DNA of 64,000 bases. Source: Brachypodius melanocephalos. Taxonomy: Eukaryota; Chordata; Aves; Passeriformes; Pycnonotidae. The notes beneath the pieces are model-generated. The model did not search any database. It saw only the letters and a program-made list of their open reading frames with translations, and was not told the DNA's origin. This document shows positions 37,003-47,138 of the stretch, piece by piece. A program made the translations under genes and the position numbers. The stretch lies in assembly GCA_013398615.1 (NCBI GenBank), contig VZSR01001854.1, positions 5,676,866-5,740,865 of the forward strand, given 5' to 3'. The first letter of the stretch is position 1, and every line of letters begins with the position of its first letter.

Positions 37003-37526
37003 TGTGCTGGTTTTGTGCTGGAAATTGTGTTGATAACTCAGAGATGTTTTTGTTATCATCCACCAGTGCTGACACAGAGTAAAGGCCTTTTCTTCTTCTC
37101 ACCCAGCCCACCAGGGAGGAGGCTGGGGGTGCACAGGAAGGTGGGAGGGGACACAGCAGGGACACCTGACCCAAGCTAACCCAAGGGACATTCCATACCA
37201 TATGGCATCATGTGCAGCACACAAATCTGGAGGAAGAAGAAGGAAGGGGGAATATTCAGGATGAGGGTATTTGTCTCCTCAAGCCTTGGAGCCATGGTGT
37301 GCTGGAGTCCTGCTCTCTGTGAGATGGCTAAACACCTACCTGCTGATGGGAAGTGGTGAATGAATGCTTTGCTTCTCTGCAGGCCTTCTGCTTTCCCTAT
37401 CATATTGTCTTTATCTCAACGCACAAATTTTCTTTCGCCCTTCTGATTCTCTTCCCCATGCCACCAAGGAAGAAATGCAAGTGTGGCTATGGAAGGTTTG
37501 GTTGCCAGCTGGAATTAACCAAAACA
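37003..37526 (+). mobile_element. Avian ERVL-like LTR, diverged copy (probable solo LTR)
   Basis: The segment starts tgtgctggttttg and ends ttaaccaaaaca, the TG...CA ends of a retroviral LTR. It matches, block by block, a very common avian LTR (recalled as TguLTR5-like, ERVL class) and the second copy at 46537: caccagggaggaggctgggg, gggaggggacacagc, gggacattccataccatatg, gggaagtggtgaatgaatgc, tgtctttatctcaac and ccttctgattctct. About 65 bp near the 5' end are missing relative to the other copy. The TATA region and the attaaa polyadenylation signal (here atcata) have decayed. Flanking pentamers atgga and atgta could be an eroded target-site duplication. No internal viral sequence adjoins, so a solo LTR is likely. 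Confidence 0.85.
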
Positions 37527-38452
37527 ATGTACTAAGGGAAATTGTTCTCTGTTGATAGCACAAAACCTGTGAAAAATCCTAAGAAACCTCCCACAGATCA
37601 TGTGACTACAAGAGAGAAAATAAATGTCCTAAAATTTAGAATTGTGAATCTATCCAGCTCATGCGGAGAAGGAATTGTGATTACAAGGGAGAACACAAAG
37701 AATTTGAGACAGATAAAAATATTTTAACATTGAAACTGCTACAAAGCATCCCAAAGTTTGCAGACCAATGCAATTATTTCATTTTAAAGACTGCAAACAA
37801 ATTTTCAGTGTTTCAGGTTTACCACTAGCTCTACTCTTAAGTCACTAAATTCATAAGCCAGACATGCTGTTTTCAAAAACAGCTAGTTGTAACTTTATGG
37901 CTTTCTGAATAGATTCAGAAAACCATCCTGTATAAAGTTCCTTTATCCCTAAAGTAATTTAACTTTTATGCAATGCTTCTCTACAAAGTCAATCCAGTGT
38001 GTGAGTTCCTACAGAGAACACTAATTGTCTGTGAGCTAGCATTTACAAAAATAATTATAATAAAAAAAAATTAGGTGGTGGTTTACTGAAGGTTATAATG
38101 GGGTAAGTTGAAAGAACCTCGGAATTGCCTTTAATTGGTTTCAGGAATAACCATCTTAGCAGATTCACTTCTCTTTATTTGACTCACTAAGAGTCGGAAA
38201 AACTGACTTGCAGTGGCAGGCTGACTTTGACTGCCAATATAAATCTTTTTGGCCTTGTTTCAGACTACCTTAGACTTTCTTTGTCTTGGTTACACTTTCA
38301 GATAACAAATACTAATTTGTCTAATACTGAGGAACAGATTTAACACTTGCCCTGGCACATTTCTTGTTAAAGTGTTTAGAAATAAGTTCTGTTTCTGAGC
38401 TCTTTGAGTAAACATTCTGTTGATTCCTACATTTTTTAAAGCATGCAGTCAT

Positions 38453-38540
38453 AATCATAGAATTGATGTTTGGGGTTGGAAGGGAGCTAAAAGATCATCT
38501 AATTCCCACCCTTCTGCACGGGGAGGGACACCTTACTCAT
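38453..38540 (-). mobile_element. CR1 LINE 3'-end scrap
   Basis: The plus strand reads aatcatagaattgatg, then tttggggttggaaggga, then aagatcatctaattcccacc and gggagggacacctta. This is the reverse complement of the CR1 3' terminus, recalled as a tcatagaat octamer, ggtttgggttggaaggga, and a gatcatctagttccaacc block. Only about 85 bp survive; the element is on the minus strand. Confidence 0.9.
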
Positions 38541-39881
38541 ACTTAGTGCATATTAGACTTATTTGTTATCAATTTATCTTCTTTTCTATTAGAATTTTTA
38601 AGAATTTGGTTCTCGTGGCCTTCATATGCTTAACACTAAGCTTTAATTAATATCATACCTTATGAAACCACAATTCTAGTAATTTCCATGCAAGAAACAA
38701 TAACACATAAATTACATCCTGAAGCATGGTAGCATCTTATTTGTATACTTTAAAGAGAAACAGCTGTAGATCTTTTAACTCAGAATTGTAACAAAATAGA
38801 ATTTTTGCACATTTTTTTTCCTAACTTCACAGGAAAAATCATAGGAGGAGCTGACAAGTCAAAAGTACTTGCATGATCTTGTATCCTGCCTTATGACAGA
38901 GATATAGAACTTTTCAGGAAAAAAAATAGAATATCATTCATCAAGAGCTACTAAACTTTTTGTTTGGGCCTCACAGACTGTTTTCTTTGACAAGTCACTT
39001 TCAGCATGAAAAGGCCTCATCAAATAAATAAACAAAGGCAACTGTAGCTTTCTTATGTTTTTGAAGTCTAAACATACTTAAAGGAAGTTTAAGCTTTTAT
39101 TCTGAAAAAGGCATCTGTCATGAATTGTGAGGGCTGAAGGATGTCTTGCAACAAGGAAGGAAGTGTTACAGGTTTGCGGAGAGATTTCTCTCCAGGAGAA
39201 GGAGGTTATGGGATCAGTGCTTTTGCTGTAAATCCATGATCACTCCAGTAGCCTGCCTTCATTTCATCCTGTAACACTTGAAGAGACTAAGGGTCTCATC
39301 TACTTTCAGCATTCAGAGTACCGCTGAACAATTATTTTGAAAACTACGAGCACTGCTCTGCTGATATTCCAACTTCAGTTAAATGATTTTTTCACAAGTC
39401 TGTTTGCATATGTTTTGTATAATCATAAATACACTTTTTTATTCTTCTACTGGTATCCAGACATCTATTCTCTTGCATTATGCTCTTTTATATTCCCTTC
39501 TCTGTGATTCTAACCTTTGTTGCAATTTATAACATAAAGCTGTTTTTCTTTCTCCTTATGAGACCTTTTAAAGTTTGTTTATCCCTTTCTCCATCTCCTT
39601 GGCATTATACTGATATGTGTACACACTCACCTCATAATACAGTTGTCCACTTGTGCAGTCCTCCCAACACAACCAAATCAAATCTCAACCCCACCTTTCA
39701 CCCAACTCTCTCACCCTCTGAGGCTACAGCAATGTCAACAAACTACACCTGCAGTGTACTTGTCAGGAAGAAAATCAAGTCTACACCTTTTATAGGAAAA
39801 GTCTAGATTATACACTTGCTAAAAAAGAAGCCCTTGTCTCCAGAAATAAATTACTACAAAATCACAGTAGTAATTCTCCCC

Positions 39882-39939
39882 CCCCACCCATGCCCTTGCA
39901 CAATTAACAACCATATCCAACATGAAAGGGTGGGTGGGG
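39882..39939. repeat. 9-bp GC-rich inverted repeat with 40-base spacer
   Basis: The arms ccccaccca (39882-39890) and tgggtgggg (39931-39939) are perfect reverse complements. The C7 run before the left arm makes the region unusually G/C-skewed for this window. Confidence 0.7.
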
Positions 39940-40040
39940 TTAGAAGGCATTCTTGCAAAATTCCCATGAAAAATAATTCATACAAAACTACCCAGTCTTG
40001 AAGCAACAGATGAAAAGTATTCACTCTGGATATGTCCTTT

Positions 40041-40117
40041 GGGGTTTTTTTTGTCAAGTTTGGGGGGGTTTTGTTTGTTTGTTTTTTCTTCATTTGTTGG
40101 GTGGTTTGTTTTTTTCC
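40041..40117. repeat. G/T-rich low-complexity tract
   Basis: Runs of T and G (including a G7 run) with gtttgttt units, with almost no A or C. It is strand-skewed simple sequence. Confidence 0.75.
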
Positions 40118-43100
40118 CCTTCTTAAATCACCCTTCATGGTCGTGGCTTGGGGCTTGTGTTAAAAAGCTGAGAACTGAGCTTTTGCAGCTTCATTTTTAC
40201 ATTACAGTAGCAGATACTGTTATGAACACAGTTGCCTTCTGAGGGGTTACTGAGCCCAGCAGAAAAAGTGCAGCTAGTACAGAGACACAGTAAATTCCAA
40301 ATGCATTACTTCTTCCCTTCCCCTTTCCAAATACAAAACATTCAACTACATCGGATTCTTTGATTTTTGATAACAGGGCTTGGTTTCTAAATGTAATCTG
40401 CCCCAGGTTACTTCGTAAGTTTTCTTGGCCTGTGATCAGGAGCACACCTGACAGATGCAGACTACCTCTCCTGTCACCTTCATGTAATCCTTCATGTTTT
40501 GTATCAAAGAATTCCTCCAGCAGTTGAAAGCAAATTTATCCTCAAAGGTATTTATGACAAATACAATAATTCCTTTTAATGCAGGGACTGTTTAATCCAC
40601 CAACCTATTAAGTACAATATACCTCCAGCAAACAACCATTACTTCTCATTAACATATTGCACTTAAAAATACAATTAATCCTTTAATAGGAACCTAAAAT
40701 ACATAGTTTCCTCCATGCAGCACCTCTCCCGATAATAATCTGCAGAAAGTGGTATCCAAAAGTTAATTAAAAGCAAAGTGTTCTTACATACTAGGTTTCC
40801 TGTTCAGACACACAATGACTTGATGTTATTGGTGCTTTCACTGATTAAAAGGATTTACAATATATAGTTTTGGGAAAGAAGCTCTGTAATTGCTGCTAAT
40901 TGCCTTCATTTTTAGATGGTTGGATATATTTCACATGGGTCTTGTTTAACTGTGCTAGATATTTTCCAAGCATATATATTAAACTTTTCCTTTTATTAAT
41001 TCAAACACTAGCTACAAGTTTCTTTTTTTCCTCACCTATTACTCCACAAACTATTTTGGTAGAGTGCTTTTTCGTAGCCAATGATAATTACACTTAAATA
41101 GAGAATAAAAATAACCTTTTGATTAAACTTATAGGCCTATGGCTCAGAAAATATGGTTTCTATTCTCACTTGCACAATGGATTTTCTGAGTCATTGGGCA
41201 AGACTTTTCTCCCTCTTTTACTGAAGTGTTTTCTTTTCAAAGTATGTCTTTTTCTGTCTAATTAGAGCTAATCGAGAATAGTGACAAAAATATCATTAGA
41301 AAGGTATACTGTAAAAAATTGAATATTGAAACAATCATATGAATCAAATGGTTATAATTATGATAAATTCTAAATAGGTTATTTTATTTTGTTGAAGTAA
41401 CCTCATTCAATATCTTCTGGCTTCTCGAGGTAGAGAATGTAATTTTGCTCAGTTCCTATTTGCAGTTAAGTTGCCTTCTGCTGTTTTGGCCTCCCACTTG
41501 GACTGGCCTAGAGCAAATATAACTTGATACTGAAGGAATTCCTTGTGGTGCATCCTAGAAGATAAATCCAGGTACCAAAAGACCTACTTTTTTAACCATA
41601 AATCTCTCCGGGTTGAAGCAGAAACCCAACCCAAAGTTTTTCTCATCAAGTGCAGTATATACCACTCAGCAAGAAAGTGGATGCTGGAGATTAAATTCTG
41701 TTCTGCTGAAGCTACTTTACCATGAACATAATGAACACACGACATCAGGACTTGGTGTGTTTGTGTGGGTTTCCCCCTGGGAAAAAAGTCACCAGCAAGA
41801 TGAGTCTCCAAGGCCTTGGTGGCACAGGGGAGCTACACTAAAAAGTGAGGTCTTGCACTTTGTACTTGAATTTCAAACTCTCCTAGCCTGAAGCAGCTTT
41901 GCCAATGATGATAGACTCTAGCATGGCTTTACCAAGTACACACAGTAGGAATGGATCTGTGAAATGGAGCAATTGGTGCCAAGAACCCAGGGCCCAAGTT
42001 AGATAGGCATCTTGGGAGGGTTATTCAGACTGGGTTTACTCTGTCTCCTGTTCTGGAAGTTTCTTGGCAGCTGAAGCATACTAGGTGCTTATTCCAAATT
42101 AGTTTCATTTGAAATGTGTAGCGTGTGTGCTCTGAGCCTGCTCTCTGTGGTAGAGGGTAGAGATTTTGACTCAAGCATATTTTTGATTGTAGATAGAAAA
42201 AGAGAAAAAATACCTAATATCAATGTACACTTTTTTATTGTAATTGTTTCCTAGCAAAATTCTAGAATGCCTTTAGGGTACCTACATTTTGCTGCCTGTT
42301 TTATTAAAAAAATCAAAAAACATGCACAACTTTCTCAATTATAGTTATTCATAATAATCTTGAGAACTCAAGGTGGATGTCAGCAAAGAAATGTGTCTTC
42401 TGATTAATAACATCACAGCTCTCTTGTGGCTTTACTTCTGCTAATTTTGACCCTGAGAAGCCACCAATATTCAAATATATTACATTCTTTAGGAATCTAT
42501 GTTCTATTATGAAGATGGTCTGTTAGCAGCAAACATCCTAAACTCAGAAAGTTGGGGGTTTTTTATGCCAGGAGTCAGTCCTATATGAAAAGCACATGGT
42601 TGGCTGATTTGGCTTTTATGTTTTCAAAAGCTGCCCTGGAAACCTTCAATATTTGGCAAGGTCTTCCTCCATTTATCAGATTTCAAGAGGTGTTTCTTAA
42701 AACATGTTTTCACCTGTTTTGTCAATGCTTTTAATTTTTTAACAAGTGTACTACAACTTCTCAGAGACACAACTTGTACAGTAAATGTAATGAAATTTCT
42801 GAAATGATCAGGAAGCAAAACATAGAATTTCAAAACTCATCAAGTAAACATATCAAAGTACAAATTCTAATACATGATTACATGATTAGTAGCTGATGTT
42901 CACAAGTTTCACAGAATATGAAGGGATATATATCCAAAAGAGTGAGTTGAAGATTCTAGTTGAAATGAGTCTTATTTAACTAAGAATTGGCACAACCATG
43001 CTTTGTAGTCCTGTACTTTTTTTATCAAGATTAAAAACTCCTCATGCTTAACAAATTTGTTTCCACCTATGCAATGTAATAATCCTACTTCACTTTTGAT

Positions 43101-43292
43101 TTTATAGAAGGAACACACAGATACTAATTCATATCTGATTTAAATGAACATGTTCATGCTAGTTGAGGTATTCAGTTAGATTTCAGTCTCTCCAGCTGAG
43201 TTACCTGACTGAGAATATTTTTTGTAAAGATGTTGATGTGGGAGGTTTTCCCTTTAGCAATTTTCCATACAAATTAGATGCATGTGTGTCTG

Positions 43293-43330
43293 AAAAAAAA
43301 AAGAAAAAGAAAAAGAAAAAAAATATATAT
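43293..43330. repeat. A-rich (AAAAAG)n tract
   Basis: An A10 run followed by three aaaaag-like units and a short tatata tail. Confidence 0.85.
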
Positions 43331-45808
43331 CTCAAGAAATAACCTCATAATTTATTTTGGAACTAAAAATCTTGGGCAAAAACTGTTGGGTATGAATCTG
43401 TTCTATCCAGTAGACATAACTGACAGGCAAAATAGTTATATTTTTCATTAGGTTTCAGTGGAACAAAAATATTTATGTAAGAAATGTGCTACTTAATCAC
43501 TTCTTCAAATTTACGGACTGTAAATTTCTAGTATTTGAAAATGTTGTCATTAAACCACTAATGCTGTAGTCTTTGCTTGAACAAATCTTGTGTATTTTTG
43601 CAAATTTTTTATATTTTTATGTTGAATTTTCAATTTTAAAAAATTTCTTAGCTAAGTCCTTGTGATTTGACTCATGCGTGACTTTTGACTTTATAAAATT
43701 AAAGGTTGGGAATAAGATCAGATTCAGGGATTGTTATGCCTTATCTTAACTATGTGAGCATATTTTTTGTAGATTTCTCAACTTGATGTTTCCTTTTAAT
43801 CAAAGGAGTTGCAGTGTTAAGTGAGACTTATATTCTCATATTTATAATAAACAGTGAAGGATACATAGGTTTTTTCTTTCTCCTTTTTTTTAATTCATAT
43901 ATACAATGAAAAGAGAAAGGACATAATTTCCTTTTCTTTTTTTTGGTTGCGAAGAAGTATAGTTAAAAACTATTCGTAAAGTTAAAAGTCCTGTTTTGTA
44001 ATCATGTTTGGTCTCAAGTTCTCTTAAAAACTATTCTAAAAGGAGTCACAGAGGGATCTAAACTTGTCATTTAAAGCAGATAATCAATTAGAGATTGTTT
44101 TAAATAGAGTTGTGCAGCTTCTACTAATTTTTAAGTTCTTGCATGGGGCTTCAAAACCATGTCAGATGAGTTTTGTGGCGAGGAAGAAGAGATGTCATAT
44201 ATACATTTATCTGTCAAATCCAAGTCATTTCCCCCCAGAAATCTTTGCAACAATTGTTTTGAATGATGTAGAACATGACAGGAAGACTGATCTATAGGAC
44301 CCAGTAGTTCTACAGTAATATTGCAATACAGGAAGGCTTACAAATGCACAGAGTTACCTTTTAGAGGGAATTTGTCTTGCTATGTGTCAGTTGTGAAAGT
44401 TCAGGGGTTAATGCATGAGCAGATGCTGGTATTGACAGAAAGTCACAAAACGAAGAGAAAAATATTGCCAAATCTTCACTTCTTTAGGAAGAACAATTTC
44501 ACTATTGTATCATCCTACATACTTTTTAACACTGTGATCTTTCCCCTAGCTTCCCTTTGGATTTCCTCCTCTTCATCCACAACTTGTTTTTGTGTATAAT
44601 TTATCAAGAAAATATGACTTCTTTTTTGTTGTTGTTGCAGAATGAAAGAAGTGGATCATTTTCCGCTTTTCAATCTTAGATTCTTAGTCCTTAACTACAA
44701 TTTTGGCAGTCCACCTTTCTCTGTGTTACTTTAATTAGTTTTGTTGATGCAGACCCATGTTTGTACTCAGCAACATTACAATTAATGGCCAGCCTGAAAG
44801 TTTCTGGGGACACGATTAAGTGGGAGCAGAATGGTCTGTGAAGTTATGATTTTTAGCCAAAGGAAAAGGGTTGAATGAAGAAATTGCTTCTTGCCTAATC
44901 TAGACTTAAAACACTACTTAATCTGGTCTAGATAATTGAATATAAATGTTCCATGTTGTGGAAGAGATAGGTGGAAGATGAGTGGCTGATGGAAAGTCCT
45001 GATTGTGCCTGTGGATTATCTGGAATTTAGGAGATATACATCTGTAAAACCGCTTTCCACCTTCCTCTGGATCTTGCTGTAAATGCACACAGCTGCTCTG
45101 ATCATGTCTTCAACAAACAACTGGAGAACAGAGAGCTTGCTCTGAGGTATTTAAGGCTGCATGAAATTACCAGTAATTTAGAACAAATGCTAGTTATTCA
45201 AGTGAAAATTTCTAGGTAGGAGTCTTGAGATTCCACCTCTTTTTTTTACAAAGCTAATGTATAGGTCTTTGAATAATGCTAATATATTGCAAGTTCAGGA
45301 GCACGAAGGATCTACAGGATGAACAGTTAGCGGAGAAACCAAAGCCAAGCAGGAGAGAACTGGGAAAAGATAAAATGGGAGGAAAAATAGACACTTTGCA
45401 GAAGGGCTATTGTTTATATCTCTTAGAAGCTGGTGAGCAGAAGAAGGTGGAAGATGGGAATACCAGAATTCTAAAAGGAGAGGAGAGCCAAAGACTCTAG
45501 GAGCAAGGGAATACACTGTGACAATACAGAGACAGTCATTTTTGGTAAGTACAGCACATGAGACAGAAGAAGAAATGAGAAAATCTCTGGGTCAAGGAAC
45601 CTGTTCCAAAACACTTTGTGTCAGAGAAAAAAATGAGAAATGGATGTTTGAGCAAGTCAAATTGGTCTCAAGGAATAGGCGCTGAATTTGGGAATAGCAG
45701 CAGTGCTCAGACAGGCAACTTTCCTGTTGGAACAGAAATAGGTCTGGCAGAGACAATACTGTTGTTCATATGGATATTCCCCATTATGGATTTGTTGAGT
45801 TTATTGTT

Positions 45809-46345
45809 CTAAGTATAGAGTTTTGCATTTGCCATTAGTGGTTTACGTGTGGCTTTTTTCTCCAACTTGACAAGACCATTTCAAAGTCTAATCCTGTCCT
45901 CCAGTGTCTTCACATCTGTCACAATTTGGTGTCATCTGTAGATTTAATAGGCTTACTCTCTGTGCTATCATCCACCATTGTAATGAAAATATTGAATCAT
46001 AATAAATTAAAGACAGGCTCCTGAAGAGCCCAATTTGATAAATCTCTCCAGTCTGACAGTGAGCCACTGATAATTATTCTCTGTGTGGTTTTCCAGCCAG
46101 TTAGGCTCACCAAACAGCAGTATCATGTAGTTTATATTTCCATGGCTTAGTTATGAAAATGTCATGTGCAACAACGTAAAAAGCCTTACTCAAGTCAGCA
46201 TGTGTCACATACTTTCCCTCATCCACAAGTTCTGTTAACTTTCATAAAAAGAAATTAGATTGGTTTGACATGTTTTATCCTTAATGAATCTGTGTGGGTT
46301 CCTTTCCACCTTATTCTTATTTTTAAGGCACTTAGAAGTATTTTG
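45809..46345 (-). mobile_element. Ancient L3/CR1-like LINE fragment, reverse transcriptase region
   Basis: Read on the plus strand, the segment follows the reverse complement of the reverse-transcriptase region of an old CR1-clade LINE (recalled from amniote L3/CR1 repeats). Landmarks in order are ttttgcatttgcc, caacttgacaagaccatttc, tctaatcctgtcctccagtg, ttggtgtcatctgtagattt, aatgaaaatattgaatcat, ttttccagccagttaggctc, aaaaagccttactcaagtca, ctttccctcatccac and aaaaagaaattagattggtt. In minus-strand translation the catalytic region appears as a DDT preceded by IKST (normally IKFADDT) and an LSKAF motif. Stops and frameshifts break it throughout. About 540 bp are clear; weaker similarity may run to about 46490. 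It is far more diverged than the 9378 CR1. Confidence 0.8.
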
Positions 46346-46536
46346 TATTTTTTCTTGCCGTTTTTCAGAAATCAGAGTTTTTACCTTTGTTTATTTATTT
46401 TGACAAGTGTGCTGACAATGTTTATGTTAATATACCAGAGAATAAGGCTTAGATTTTGTGGGGCTACCCAAAATAGAAGGCCTTTTTATCCAGAAGAGAC
46501 TTCTCATGCATATGCATCTGTACTTGTAAATCTATC
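46346..46536. other. Spacer, possibly the weakly conserved end of the LINE fossil
   Basis: The AT-rich segment between the LINE fossil and the LTR has a possible faint continuation of the LINE (ataaggcttagattttgtgg near 46442). The 129-codon frame 46265-46654 runs across the fossil, this spacer and the LTR start, so it is not a gene. Confidence 0.4.
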
Positions 46537-46812
46537 TGTGCTGGTTTTGGCTGGGATACAGTTCATTCTCTTTGTAGTTGCTAGTAGAGGACAAAATTTT
46601 GGAGTTGTGTTGAAAACAACGTTGAGAACACAGAGAGATCTTCTCTATTGCTGAGCAGTGTTTACAGAGACTCAAGACCTTTCCTGCTTCTCACCACACC
46701 CTACAAGTGAGGAGGCTGAGGGAGCACAAGGAGCTGGGAGGCGACACAGCTGGGACAGCTGACCCCAGGAGATGAAAGGGTTATCCCAGATCATATGTTG
46801 TCATGCTCAGCA

Positions 46813-46818
46813 TATAAA
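46813..46818 (+). promoter_or_regulatory. LTR TATA box
   Basis: The tataaa lies in the position where this LTR family carries its core promoter (catataaa after tcatgctcag). Activity is unknown. Confidence 0.5.
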
Positions 46819-47010
46819 CGGTGTGGGGGCGTAGGAAGGCAAGGGGACACATTTAGAGGGATGGCATTTGTCTTCCTGAGTCAATATCACCTCTTCCTGA
46901 GGCAATAGAGCCTTGCTCTCCTGGGGATGGCTGAACATCTACCTGCCCATGAGAAGTTGTAAATGAATGCCTTGTTCTGCTTTGGTTGTGTGCAAGGCTT
47001 GGTTTTATCT

Positions 47011-47016
47011 ATTAAA
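47011..47016 (+). terminator. LTR polyadenylation signal
   Basis: The attaaa in ctattaaactgcctttatctc is the position of the polyadenylation signal in this LTR family. The counterpart in the other copy has mutated to atcata. Confidence 0.5.
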
Positions 47017-47138
47017 CTGCCTTTATCTCACCCCATAAGTTCTCTCCCTTTACCCTTCTGATTCTCTGCTCCATCCCACTGGGGGGAAGTGAGCAAGCAG
47101 CTGTGTGGGCTTTAGTTGCTGTATGGGGTTAAACTACA

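Larger units (their letters stand above)
37527..45808. other. Unique AT-rich non-coding DNA between repeats
   Basis: No gene is recognised. Contents are a CR1 scrap (38453-38540), a G/C inverted repeat (39882-39939), a G/T-rich tract (40041-40117) and an A-rich (AAAAAG)n tract (43293-43330). Overlapping short frames on both strands at 41543-41891 and 45276-45516 have no domain. The text near 41195-41215 faintly recalls MIR but is too weak to call. Confidence 0.6.
46537..47138 (+). mobile_element. Avian ERVL-like LTR, better preserved copy (probable solo LTR)
   Basis: It starts tgtgctggttttggctggga and ends ggggttaaactaca, the typical ends of a common avian ERVL-class LTR (TguLTR5-like from memory). 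Internal landmarks are gaggaggctgaggg, gggaggcgacacagc, gacagctgaccccag, a TATA box (tataaa at 46813-46818), gatggctgaacatctacctg, the polyadenylation signal attaaa at 47011-47016, tgcctttatctcaccccata and cccttctgattctctg. Promoter and polyadenylation motifs are thus still readable. At about 602 bp it is near full length. The flanks ctatc and, if the end is at 47141, ccatc could be a 5-bp target duplication with one change. No gag/pol/env-like sequence follows, so a solo LTR is likely. Its orientation is the same as the copy at 37003. Confidence 0.9.

Noticed and set aside
41190..41220. gagtcattgggcaagac, reminiscent of the MIR SINE core
   Set aside because: Only about 20 bases resemble the family and the rest does not follow, so it cannot be supported.
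46265..46654. 129-codon open frame with hydrophobic stretches
   Set aside because: It runs across the antisense of the LINE fossil, a spacer and the start of the LTR, so it is a chance frame over repeats.
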